From Endobugula sp965214375 (GTDB taxonomy: Bacteria; Pseudomonadota; Gammaproteobacteria; Pseudomonadales; Cellvibrionaceae), in the NCBI GenBank assembly GCA_965214375.1, contig OZ243947.1, forward strand, positions 992,001-1,056,000: DNA of 64,000 nt, written 5' to 3'. The notes beneath the pieces are model-generated. The model saw nothing but the letters and a program-made list of their open reading frames with translations, ran no database searches and was not told where the DNA came from. The position numbers and the translations under genes were made by a program. Positions 52,483 to 61,549 of this stretch are shown in pieces (position 1 is the first letter of the stretch; each line of letters begins with the position of its first letter).

Positions 52483-53931
52483 TTATACACGCTGCATACC
52501 GTACTTGCGCATCTTTTCTACCAAGGTAGTACGGCGTATGGTGAGGCGTTCTGCGGCTCTGGCAACTACACCCCCACTATCGTCCAGTGCCTGTTGTATC
52601 AGGTCTTGTTCTAGTCCAGTTAGATATTCTTTCAGATCAATACCGGATTCGGGCAAGAGTACGGTCGCATTCATATTAACCACCGAGGGCGCATTGGAGT
52701 CCTCTTCTTGCAGGACAATATTTTCATCGGTTGCATCCACATGACGGTATTTCGCTGGCAGGTCGTTAACACCGATCACGCCATAGGGGTGCATAATAGC
52801 CATGCGCTCTACCAGATTAGCCAGTTCACGGACATTACCTGACCAAGGGTGCTGGCATAATGACATAATGGCAGAAGAGTTAAAGCGTACCGAGCCACGT
52901 TTTTCGTTTTCCAGCCGAGCCAGTATTTCATTCAGTAACACCGGAATGTCTTCACGGCGCGCATTAAGTGATGGCATTTCTATGGGGAAGACATTTAAAC
53001 GGTAGTAAAGGTCTTCACGAAATTGGCCTTGTTCGATCATCTCTTCGAGGTTACGGTGAGTGGCCGCAATAATGCGCACATCCGTTTGCTGCGATTTATT
53101 GCTACCGACACGTTCGTAACATTTTTCTTGTAATACACGTAAAATCTTTACCTGCATATTCAGCGGCATATCACCAATTTCATCCAGAAATAAGGTACCG
53201 CCTTCGGCCATTTCAAAACGGCCTGCGCGCGCACTAATCGCTCCGGTAAATGAGCCTTTTTCATGTCCGAATAATTCACTCTCCAGCAACTCGGCGGGGA
53301 TGGCTCCGCAGTTAACGGGCACAAACGGTTTATTACTGCGTGGTGAATGGTAGTGCAGGTTACGTGCAATCACTTCTTTACCCGTACCGGATTCACCCGT
53401 TACCAGTACTGTGACATCTTTGTCCGTCACTTGTGCCATCATTTCGCGCACACCTTTGATGGCGCGGCTATTGCCGACAAGGCTACGAAATAAATGCGGT
53501 GGTCTGCGTGTAGACTGGCGTTTGCTAATGGTTTTAGCTTCATTAAAACACTGAGCACGATGCAAAGTATCTATCAATTTGTTGTACGTGGGTGGTGCTT
53601 CCAGTGTCGCAATCACCTGTTGGTGAATTGCTGCACCAATGACATCTTGGTCAAAACTGACATCTTCGGGATTACCCAACAGAATAATGGCAACATCATC
53701 GTGCCATTTGTTAATCAATTGTAAACGGGTTTCTAACGGATGCTGACGGCGGCAGTAACCCACAATAATGGCTTTAAAACTGTCGCCTTCTGCACATAAA
53801 GAGACTTTTTCTTGCCATTCAAAGTCTCCTGAAATAATAAGTGATTCCCCCAAAAATTCTAAAATAACACGCAGCTGCTCACGGCGCTCTTCATTATCAT
53901 CAATAACAACGACCTTACTATTTTGTGACAT
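52483..53931 (-). CDS. fleQ: Sigma-54-dependent activator of the FleQ/FlrA family
   Basis: A 482-residue enhancer-binding protein that in relatives switches on flagellar genes. The N-terminal REC-like domain (SKVVVIDDNEERREQL) has Gly-Tyr (AIIVGYC) where the phosphorylated Asp would be, as in FleQ. The AAA+ core has VTGESGTGKEVIARN, the sigma-54 loop written GSFTGA (usually GAFTGA), and LFLDEIGDMP. The Fis-type helix-turn-helix at the C-terminus is GGVVARAAERLTIRRTTLVEKMRKYG. The start MSQNSKVVV is chosen over one 24 nt upstream. No flagellar genes are in the window. Confidence 0.9.
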   Translation of the reverse strand: MSQNSKVVVIDDNEERREQLRVILEFLGESLIISGDFEWQEKVSLCAEGDSFKAIIVGYCRRQHPLETRLQLINKWHDDVAIILLGNPEDVSFDQDVIGAAIHQQVIATLEAPPTYNKLIDTLHRAQCFNEAKTISKRQSTRRPPHLFRSLVGNSRAIKGVREMMAQVTDKDVTVLVTGESGTGKEVIARNLHYHSPRSNKPFVPVNCGAIPAELLESELFGHEKGSFTGAISARAGRFEMAEGGTLFLDEIGDMPLNMQVKILRVLQEKCYERVGSNKSQQTDVRIIAATHRNLEEMIEQGQFREDLYYRLNVFPIEMPSLNARREDIPVLLNEILARLENEKRGSVRFNSSAIMSLCQHPWSGNVRELANLVERMAIMHPYGVIGVNDLPAKYRHVDATDENIVLQEEDSNAPSVVNMNATVLLPESGIDLKEYLTGLEQDLIQQALDDSGGVVARAAERLTIRRTTLVEKMRKYGMQRV

Positions 53932-54094
53932 AACCACTCCTACTACGACTAACACAGCAAGCCATACTGTCGTTTTACAAAAGAGACAACAACATGACTT
54001 AGTTACTTATAGGAATAGTTCAGGAATAGGAAAAGGTCAAACTTATGACGGTTTTCACTTATATTAAAATCGTATCAATTGATAAAAAACGGAG

Positions 54095-54754
54095 TTATTC
54101 GGGTATAGATGGATCCGCACTACAAAGAGAGATGCCTAATCCACCTAGGCCACAGTAGCCGTTGGGGTTTTTCGCCAGATATTGCTGATGATATTCTTCA
54201 GCATAGTAAAACGTCTCTGCTGGCAGAATTTCGGTGGTAATCTCAACACTCTGGTTTAGCTTCTCTTGCAACATAGACTGATACTGCTTGAGCGTGTGTT
54301 CTGCCTGTTGCTGTTGTTCTTCAGTTGAGTAATAAATACCTGAGCGATACTGCGTACCACGATCATTGCCTTGGCGCATACCCTGTGTAGGATTATGCGA
54401 TTCCCAAAATACATGCAGTAGTTCAGTGGTGGATATCTGCTCAGGCTGATACACAATCAGTACGACTTCATTATGCCCCGTACGGCCGCTACACACTTCG
54501 TCATAGGTCGGATTGGGCGTATATCCCGCACTATAACCAACTGCTGTTGCTAGTACACCGGGCAGGCTCCAGAAGCACTTTTCAGATCCCCAGAAGCAGC
54601 CCATACCCACCACTAATTGTTCGCTACCCTCAGGAAATGGTGGTTGTATAGAAGAACCTAGCACCACATGCTGACCACGAATAGATATGGCTTCATCACG
54701 CCCTTTTAGTGCGCGCTTTTGTTCTGGCATCTTATCTTTGTTGAGAAAAAACAT
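54095..54754 (-). CDS. msrA: Peptide methionine sulfoxide reductase A
   Basis: MsrA reduces the S-form of methionine sulfoxide in proteins. The 219-residue protein has the E. coli-type N-terminal extension (MFFLNKDKMPEQKRALKGRD), the catalytic motif MGCFWGSEKCFW near residue 53, GYTPNPTYDEVCSGRTGH, and resolving-cysteine region NGYCGLGGLGISLC near the end. Its start shares one base with the stop of the methyltransferase upstream. Confidence 0.95.
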   Translation of the reverse strand: MFFLNKDKMPEQKRALKGRDEAISIRGQHVVLGSSIQPPFPEGSEQLVVGMGCFWGSEKCFWSLPGVLATAVGYSAGYTPNPTYDEVCSGRTGHNEVVLIVYQPEQISTTELLHVFWESHNPTQGMRQGNDRGTQYRSGIYYSTEEQQQQAEHTLKQYQSMLQEKLNQSVEITTEILPAETFYYAEEYHQQYLAKNPNGYCGLGGLGISLCSADPSIPE

Positions 54755-55362
54755 TATTTGATATCCAATATAAGTCCCGACATATTATGCGGATGTGCCA
54801 CTGACCATTGTTCATATACGGCATCATAGGTTTCAGCGCATACTTCTGCCATATGACGAAATGGCTGTCTCCCCGGGTCGGTCATGAAGACCCGTGAAAC
54901 ACCCGCCTGATAACAGCGGTGTATTAAGTGAGTTAACGGTTGTGTCATTTCATCCCAAAAGCAGATATCCGACGCAATCACCATATCAAAGTCCGCCAGC
55001 ATGGCCTTTGTGACTTGATCATAGCGTTTTTTTACAGTGGTTATTGCCACGCCGTTTAACGCTGCGTGATAGTGCAGATAGGGAAAGACTGCATCGTCTG
55101 CATCTAATGCAACAACATGCGCCTGATGCTGTTTTGCACAGTAGATGCCGCTGATACCCCAGCCACAACCAATTTCCAATATACGACAACCGTCTTGAGG
55201 GGGAAAGGCTTGCAAATAATCCAGCATCAAGCTAGTTGAATGCCAATATTTATTGCCGTGAATAGAGGCAACACCACCTGCCCGTTTTAAGCGTCGAATA
55301 TCCCTATGACTGTTTTTACGAACAATAATTCCAAAAATATCACGGCTGTGGGTATCTATCAT
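54754..55362 (-). CDS. Class I SAM-dependent methyltransferase
   Basis: A 202-residue methyltransferase. Motif I is RILEIGCGWGISGIYCA near residue 62, motif II is VVALDADD, and FDMVIASDICFWDEM is motif IV. It resembles small protein-lysine methyltransferases, but the substrate is not clear. ATG at 55360-55362 is preferred over TTG 21 nt upstream. It is translationally coupled to msrA (TAATG) and divergent from ppx. Confidence 0.85.
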   Translation of the reverse strand: MIDTHSRDIFGIIVRKNSHRDIRRLKRAGGVASIHGNKYWHSTSLMLDYLQAFPPQDGCRILEIGCGWGISGIYCAKQHQAHVVALDADDAVFPYLHYHAALNGVAITTVKKRYDQVTKAMLADFDMVIASDICFWDEMTQPLTHLIHRCYQAGVSRVFMTDPGRQPFRHMAEVCAETYDAVYEQWSVAHPHNMSGLILDIK

Positions 55363-55426
55363 GGGTCTATTATAATCCTGCAAACTTGATTACCATAAGG
55401 ATTAATTATGTCTATGTTGTGAATAC

Positions 55427-56971
55427 ATGAATACCAAACACCTCGACACCCCTTATTTTGCCGCTATTGATCTTGGTTCGAATAGTTTCCATATGCTGAT
55501 TGTACAAATGAATGATGGCACTATTGAACGTATTGATCGAGTGAAAGAAATGGTACAGATCGCCCGAGGTCTCTCTAAAGACAAAGCCTTGTCACTGGAT
55601 GCACAAGAACGCGCACTGCACTGTCTGCGTTGTTTTCAAGAACGTATTCGCGATATTCCCCCTACACAAATTCGCGCTGTTGGCACCAAAGCCTTACGGG
55701 TGGCAGGTCATGCCAGTGGTTTTTTACAGAGGGCGGAAGAAGCCTTGGGCCATTCCATTGATATTATTTCAGGCTACGAAGAAGCCCGCTTGGTTTATCT
55801 TGGAGTCTCCCACGATATTAGCCCGGATAAAGGCAAGCATTTGGTGATTGATATTGGTGGCGGCAGTACCGAGTTTATTATTGGCGAAGACAAGCAAACA
55901 CGCTTAATGGAAAGCTTGAGTATGGGGTGCGTCACTTTCAGCGATCGTTTTTTTATAGATGACAAAGGCAACATGTCAGAGAAATTGTCGACTGAAATGA
56001 TATGGCAAGCCTATTATGCAAGCTGTGTTGAATTGGAAATTATTGCACGCCGTTATTGCAATGAAGGCTGGCATATTGCAGTGGGCAGCTCTGGTACGAT
56101 GAAATCGGTTGCACAATTGATGGATGATAGTGTCGTCACCGGTGTCATTACCCGTGCGGGTATTAATCGCTTAATGGGGCACTTGCACCAGCATGGAATG
56201 TTGGCAATAACGGCCAGTCTTTCTCCGGAAAGGCGCAATGTACTACCTGCCGGCATTATTATGTTAGCGGCGATTCTTGAGCAATTATCGATTGAAGAAA
56301 TTCACGTGGTTGAATCATCACTTAAAGAAGGTTTGATTTTTGATACCTTGGGCAAGTTATCCGATAACGATGAAAACCATGATATTCGCGACCAGACCGT
56401 TGAAAAAATGATGGTGCAATATCAGGTGGATCGACAACAGGCCCAGCGGGTTGATGTGGCGTTGGCACATTTTGCCAAAGAATTACCACTACCGATTGTC
56501 AATGGCATTGCGGTAAAAAAAATATTACATTGGGCCGCGCAATTACATGAAATTGGTTTGAGCATATCTCATTCAGGTTTTCATCATCACGGGCATTATC
56601 TTATTCGTGAAAGTGATATGGCAGGCTTTAGCCGTTTTGAGCAAGAATTATTGGCATTGTTGGTCGGATCACACCGTCGTAAAATACGCTCCGAACGCTT
56701 AACGCTACTGACTGCTGACCCTCAAGATATGTTATACCCGCTCTTGGCCTGCTTGCGTCTTGCCGCGCTCTTGAACCACCGCCGTGAAGATGCCGTAGAG
56801 CTGCCGACAATGACCATCGGTTCTGTCACCATGAGTGATAACCATGAACATTTGCATATTACCTTACGCTTTGCAGAAGGCTGGCTGGCAGAACATCCCT
56901 TAACGGCGGTTAATTTAGCTCAGGAAACTGAGTATTTGAAACCATTAGGCATTGTATTCAGTTATCAATAA
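55427..56971 (+). CDS. ppx: Exopolyphosphatase (Ppx/GppA family)
   Basis: Degrades inorganic polyphosphate, or possibly pppGpp. The 514-residue protein is full length: AAIDLGSNSFHMLIVQ near residue 13 (first phosphate-binding loop), HLVIDIGGGSTEFIIG near residue 137 (second), ESLSMGCVTFSDRFF, and an HD-like C-terminal domain with AAQLHEIGLSISHSGFHHH. Family members Ppx and GppA cannot be separated by eye here; the length and the HD region fit Ppx. Confidence 0.9.
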   Translation: MNTKHLDTPYFAAIDLGSNSFHMLIVQMNDGTIERIDRVKEMVQIARGLSKDKALSLDAQERALHCLRCFQERIRDIPPTQIRAVGTKALRVAGHASGFLQRAEEALGHSIDIISGYEEARLVYLGVSHDISPDKGKHLVIDIGGGSTEFIIGEDKQTRLMESLSMGCVTFSDRFFIDDKGNMSEKLSTEMIWQAYYASCVELEIIARRYCNEGWHIAVGSSGTMKSVAQLMDDSVVTGVITRAGINRLMGHLHQHGMLAITASLSPERRNVLPAGIIMLAAILEQLSIEEIHVVESSLKEGLIFDTLGKLSDNDENHDIRDQTVEKMMVQYQVDRQQAQRVDVALAHFAKELPLPIVNGIAVKKILHWAAQLHEIGLSISHSGFHHHGHYLIRESDMAGFSRFEQELLALLVGSHRRKIRSERLTLLTADPQDMLYPLLACLRLAALLNHRREDAVELPTMTIGSVTMSDNHEHLHITLRFAEGWLAEHPLTAVNLAQETEYLKPLGIVFSYQ

Positions 56972-56989
56972 TCTTAAAGAAGAATAGTT

Positions 56990-57460
56990 ATGTATCAATT
57001 GTTGTTTATTTTGGCACTTGTTGTTTTAGTATTCACCATTCGCCATGTCCGTAAACAACCACCAGAACAACGCCGTCAGTTGACATGGCGATACAGTCTT
57101 TACGCAGTAGCGGCATTACTGGTTGGGCTGGTGGTTACTGGCAGAATGCACTGGATTGCGGGGGCTATTGGCGCTGCCCTGCCCATTATTCAACGATTAT
57201 TACCTTGGGCATTAAGGTTGCTTCCCTTTGCTCTACGTCAACGACAACACCGCACGGGTCAAGCACCAAACACCAAAACCACCATGGATAAAGAACAGGC
57301 CTTAAAAATTTTCGGGTTTGAAGCAGTCCCCACCAAAGTAGATATTATTCAGCGACATCGTGAGTTAATTCAGAAAAATCACCCCGACCGAGGGGGTAGT
57401 GATTATATTGCCGCACAAATTAATGAAGCCAAGGATATCTTGCTCAATCATGTTGCCTGA
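56990..57460 (+). CDS. Membrane-anchored J-domain protein
   Basis: A 156-residue protein with an N-terminal membrane helix (LLFILALVVLVFTI), a second one (YAVAALLVGLVV), a third at IAGAIGAALPIIQ, and a C-terminal J domain with the HPD tripeptide in KNHPDRGGSDYIAAQINEAKDILL. The layout is like the Pam18/DjlC-type membrane co-chaperones that stimulate DnaK at the inner membrane. It follows ppx by 18 nt. Confidence 0.85.
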   Translation: MYQLLFILALVVLVFTIRHVRKQPPEQRRQLTWRYSLYAVAALLVGLVVTGRMHWIAGAIGAALPIIQRLLPWALRLLPFALRQRQHRTGQAPNTKTTMDKEQALKIFGFEAVPTKVDIIQRHRELIQKNHPDRGGSDYIAAQINEAKDILLNHVA

Positions 57461-57752
57461 TTCAGAAGACCGCTCATGGTGTGTCTACATTCTCACCACT
57501 AGCGATTATCATTTTTATACCGGCATTACCAACAACATGGTGAGGCGTTGGCAAAAACACCGTAAACAACAAGGCGCAAAATATTTTCGAGGCAAGCACC
57601 CTATTGCTCTCAGTTATCAGGAACCCGACCATTCACGCAGCAGCGCCAGTAAAAGGGAATATGCAATCAAACAATTAACACATCAACAAAAACAGCAACT
57701 CATTATTGCGTCTTATGGGCCTCTTCATAATACTGCACATAATCACGAATAA
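57450..57752 (+). CDS. GIY-YIG domain protein
   Basis: A 100-residue protein of the YhbQ/UPF0213 type. The GIY-YIG motif appears as CVYILTTSDYHFYTGITNN, then the Arg in MVRRWQKHR and Glu in KREYAIKQLTH. The ATG at 57450 (product MLPDSEDRSW) is inside the J-domain gene's end. The longer frame upstream is rejected. Its 3' end overlaps the convergent DUF599 gene by 50 nt. Confidence 0.88.
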   Translation: MLPDSEDRSWCVYILTTSDYHFYTGITNNMVRRWQKHRKQQGAKYFRGKHPIALSYQEPDHSRSSASKREYAIKQLTHQQKQQLIIASYGPLHNTAHNHE

Positions 57753-58431
57753 CACGATAAGGACGTGAATGAAATTCGCGCAAGTATAATACCCATACCA
57801 CCAACGATGTTGAAACAACAAACAACCACGGTGAAATAAACCAGGGCAATACCGCCAAAGAAAAGTAATAGGCACGTAAGCCATAGTTATAGGCATGCCC
57901 TGCCATATCAATCACCTTGGAGCTGGCATAAACATATTTTGTACGTAGTTCTGCATCTTCTGCAGCGGCTTCAATAGTGGGTGCTGAGCCAATCATCACC
58001 GAGCCAAAACCGTATTGGCGCATCGACCAAGTCAGGGAAAAAAAAGCATAGACATAAATTAGAATCAACACCAAAATTTTAATGCGCAACCAGATGACTG
58101 ACGAATAGGTCGAATCGTAAAAAGGGATAGATTGCAACAAGGTATCCACATTACCTACCACCCCCAATGCCGTTAATAAACCCGCCAGCACCAGAATACT
58201 GGTAGAGGCTAAAAATGAGGTATTACGCTCTAGATTGGCCACCAATGCCGCATCCGTAATACGCGTATCACGCTTGAGCATTTCTTCCATCCAGTGCAAA
58301 CGCTGCCGATTAAGCACTGATGATAAATTGTAACCACACTTGGCTTTGTATTTGGCAAACCATGCATAACCAATCCAAGTGAACAAAAACCAGATAAAGA
58401 CGGCGATATTGATAATGGAATATTCATTCAT
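57703..58431 (-). CDS. DUF599-family membrane protein
   Basis: A 242-residue integral membrane protein with about four helices (INIAVFIWFLFTWIGYAWF; FLASTSILVLAGLLTALG; LRIKILVLILIYVYAFFSLTW; FSLAVLPWFISPWLFVVSTSL). The NxxRxxWM and NTSFLASTSI segments (around residues 42 and 72) are the DUF599 signature. Function unknown. Divergent from the M16 peptidase gene. Confidence 0.85.
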   Translation of the reverse strand: MNEYSIINIAVFIWFLFTWIGYAWFAKYKAKCGYNLSSVLNRQRLHWMEEMLKRDTRITDAALVANLERNTSFLASTSILVLAGLLTALGVVGNVDTLLQSIPFYDSTYSSVIWLRIKILVLILIYVYAFFSLTWSMRQYGFGSVMIGSAPTIEAAAEDAELRTKYVYASSKVIDMAGHAYNYGLRAYYFSLAVLPWFISPWLFVVSTSLVVWVLYLREFHSRPYRVIRDYVQYYEEAHKTQ

Positions 58432-58530
58432 ACTATTTAAAAACTTTTATTGATATTCAGTGCCCATTATAGAGTAATTTACCGCTACAATATCAATGTC
58501 GGTAATAATTCGAGCAGGAAAGAGAACAAC

Positions 58531-61464
58531 ATGGCACATCCCCACCCGAGCTTTGAATGGCTTCGTAGTCAAACCATTGATTCACTCAACATTACTATCT
58601 CTGAATATCAGCACCGTAACACGGGCGCACAACATATTCATATTGAGGCAGACAACCGTGAGAATGTCTTTCTGGTTGCTCTGCGTACTATCCCGGAGGA
58701 TTCAACCGGTGTGGCGCACATCCTGGAACATACGGCACTGTGTGGCAGTGAGAAGTACCCCGTACGCGACCCCTTCTTTATGATGATCCGTCGTTCATTA
58801 AATACCTTTATGAACGCTATGACCAGCTCCGACTGGACCGCCTACCCTTTTGCCAGTGAAAACCGCAAAGATTTTGATAACCTATTAGGCGTATATCTGG
58901 ATGCCGTCTTCTTTTCGCGTCTGGATCCACTGGATTTTGCTCAGGAAGGCCATCGTCTGGATTTTCAAGACAGCGGTAATGCCGACAGCCCGCTAATGTA
59001 TAAAGGTGTGGTGTACAATGAAATGAAAGGTGCCATGAGCTCGGTCAATTCACAACTCTGGCAACGTTTAAGTGAACATATTTACCCGACAAGCACATAC
59101 CACTACAACAGTGGTGGTGAACCCCGCGATATTCCCAAACTGAGTTATGACGAGTTGGTGCAATTTTACAACACCCATTACCATCCAAGTAATGCAACCT
59201 TTATGACATTTGGTGATATTCCTGCTCACGATCATCAAGAAAAATTTGAGTCACTGGCACTGCATCGCTTTGAACGCCTAAATAAAACCATTAATGTCCA
59301 TCCAGAAGCACGCTTTACCGAACCACAAACGATTGTAAAAAGTTACGCCTATACACCAACCGGTGAAGATGATGACAAACAAACCCATGTGGTCATGGGT
59401 TGGTTACTGGATAAAAGTATTGATCTAGAAGCCAATCTGGAAGCACATCTACTTTCCAGCTTGCTGTACGATAACAGTGCTTCACCCATGCAACACCTCT
59501 TGGAAACCTCTACCCTAGGCACCTCACCATCCCCTCTATGCGGAATGGATGATTCACAATATGAAATGCTATTGATGTGTGGCCTACAAGGGTGTCGTGA
59601 AGATGCCACTGAGTCCATTGAAAAGAGCATACTGGAACGGCTACAGACCTTGGTACAAGAAGGTATTCCACAAGAACAGGTAGAAGCCTCGTTACACCAA
59701 CTGGAATTACAACAACGCGAAATTGGCGGTGATGGCTACCCCTATGGCTTACAACTGTTAATGAGTGCTCTGGCGCCCGCCACTCACCGGGGTGACATAC
59801 TGGCCTTTATGGATTTGGAAACGGCGCTCGACAATTTACGCGAAAAAATTACTCATGCCGATTATATACCGTCACTGATTCAGCGTTTACTCATAGATAA
59901 CACGCATCGTGTTACGCTGACGTTAACACCCGATAATACAATAGCGCAACGCGAACAGGATGAAGAAGACGCTGAACTGGTAAACATCAAAAACACGATG
60001 ACAGACGCCGACAAACAAGCCATTATCGATCAGGCTATCGCACTGGAACAGCGTCAACAGCAAGAGGAAAATATCGACATTCTGCCTAAAGTTGGCCTTG
60101 AAGATATTCCCGACGCTACCCCCTTAAAACAAGCGATAGAAGAAACCGTCGCTGAAGCACATCACTTACATACTTACAGCGCAGGCACCAATGGTCTTGT
60201 ATACCAGCAAATTATTTTACCGCTGCCTGACTTATCACCAGAAGAATTACACGTCCTGCCCTACTACACACTATGTCTAACAGAAATGGGGATTGGTGAT
60301 GACAGTTACCTGAGTGTGCAACAACGACAAGCCACCATTGTCGGCAGTATCCATAGTTACTACTCCTTACGCAATCATGTCGACAACCCAGAACAACACC
60401 ATGCTTACATGACAGTAACCGCTAAAGCATTAAATCGTAATCAGAACGCGATGAATGCATTAATTAACGATACCTTATGTAAGGTGAATTTTAACGATGC
60501 CAATCGTATTAAAGAATTAATTGCACAAGACAAAACCGGGCGTGAACAAAGTGTGATTGGTAACGGTCACATTTATGCCATGCAAGCCGCAGCAGCCAAT
60601 ATTAATCCGGTAGCACATACCATTCATCAACTGATGGGACTTGCCAGCGTTAAAAATATCAAGGCGTGTTACCAAAAAACGTTGGACGATAACGCACAAT
60701 CACTGATTCAACAATTACAAAACGTGCACCAAAAAATACTCGGCGCCCGTATGCAGGCCGTATTGATTACGGAAGAGCAGCAACGCGAAACGCACCAAGA
60801 TACGGTACGCCAGACACTGGAGCAAATTGCAAAAGATACACCTGACAATATCAACAGCGCACTCACTCTGCCCCAAAATACATCGGCAACCATAAAACAA
60901 GCATGGATTACACAAGCACCAGTGCATTTTTGTGCGCAAGTGTATCCAACCGTTAGTATGAACCATCCCGATGCGGCTACACTCACCGTGTTGGGGGGCG
61001 TATTGCGTAATGGCTTTTTGCATCGAACCATTCGTGAACAAGGCGGTGCTTACGGCGGTGTTGCCAGCCAAGACTCTAACTCTGCCTGCTTTCGCTTTTA
61101 TTCCTATCGCGACCCACGCATGCAAGAAACCCTAAACGATTTTAACCATGCGATTGAGTGGTTATTGAATGAAGACATTAATCAAACACAAATTGAAGAA
61201 TCGATCTTGGGAGTTATTAGCTCACTGGACAAACCTGGCTCACCGGCCGGTGAAGCCAAGCAATCGTTTCATGCACAATTTACAGGTAGAGATGATGCGA
61301 TACGTATACAGTTCAGAAAGCGAGTACTTGCCACAACAGCCGATGACCTGAAGCGCGTTGCCAACACGTGGTTACGCGCCGAAAATGCCAATATTGCTGT
61401 CGTTACCGGTAAACATGGCGAAGACGAAGCGCGGTCACTGGGGCTGGATATTATTACTCTCTAA
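58531..61464 (+). CDS. M16 zinc metallopeptidase of the PreP type
   Basis: A 977-residue two-half M16C peptidase. The inverted zinc motif HILEHTALCGS (HxxEH) is near residue 68, with the distal Glu region in GVVYNEMKGAMSS near residue 165. LEHTALCGSEKYPVRDPFFMM and ASENRKDFDNLLGVYLDAVF are typical of presequence-protease relatives. The ATG at 58531 (product MAHPHPSFEW) has AGGAAAGAG upstream; the 27 residues before it lack family resemblance. Location is probably cytoplasmic: no signal peptide. Confidence 0.9.
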   Translation: MAHPHPSFEWLRSQTIDSLNITISEYQHRNTGAQHIHIEADNRENVFLVALRTIPEDSTGVAHILEHTALCGSEKYPVRDPFFMMIRRSLNTFMNAMTSSDWTAYPFASENRKDFDNLLGVYLDAVFFSRLDPLDFAQEGHRLDFQDSGNADSPLMYKGVVYNEMKGAMSSVNSQLWQRLSEHIYPTSTYHYNSGGEPRDIPKLSYDELVQFYNTHYHPSNATFMTFGDIPAHDHQEKFESLALHRFERLNKTINVHPEARFTEPQTIVKSYAYTPTGEDDDKQTHVVMGWLLDKSIDLEANLEAHLLSSLLYDNSASPMQHLLETSTLGTSPSPLCGMDDSQYEMLLMCGLQGCREDATESIEKSILERLQTLVQEGIPQEQVEASLHQLELQQREIGGDGYPYGLQLLMSALAPATHRGDILAFMDLETALDNLREKITHADYIPSLIQRLLIDNTHRVTLTLTPDNTIAQREQDEEDAELVNIKNTMTDADKQAIIDQAIALEQRQQQEENIDILPKVGLEDIPDATPLKQAIEETVAEAHHLHTYSAGTNGLVYQQIILPLPDLSPEELHVLPYYTLCLTEMGIGDDSYLSVQQRQATIVGSIHSYYSLRNHVDNPEQHHAYMTVTAKALNRNQNAMNALINDTLCKVNFNDANRIKELIAQDKTGREQSVIGNGHIYAMQAAAANINPVAHTIHQLMGLASVKNIKACYQKTLDDNAQSLIQQLQNVHQKILGARMQAVLITEEQQRETHQDTVRQTLEQIAKDTPDNINSALTLPQNTSATIKQAWITQAPVHFCAQVYPTVSMNHPDAATLTVLGGVLRNGFLHRTIREQGGAYGGVASQDSNSACFRFYSYRDPRMQETLNDFNHAIEWLLNEDINQTQIEESILGVISSLDKPGSPAGEAKQSFHAQFTGRDDAIRIQFRKRVLATTADDLKRVANTWLRAENANIAVVTGKHGEDEARSLGLDIITL

Positions 61465-61549
61465 GCAATGTTCAACAAACCCAACTCAATCAGTGCCTAC
61501 AATTGCTCAGCGGTATTATCGGCATGGTCGCTAATGGCTGCAAAATAAT

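Noticed and set aside
60708..61125. Two overlapping cysteine-rich open frames on the minus strand
   Set aside because: Shadows of the M16 peptidase gene in other frames.
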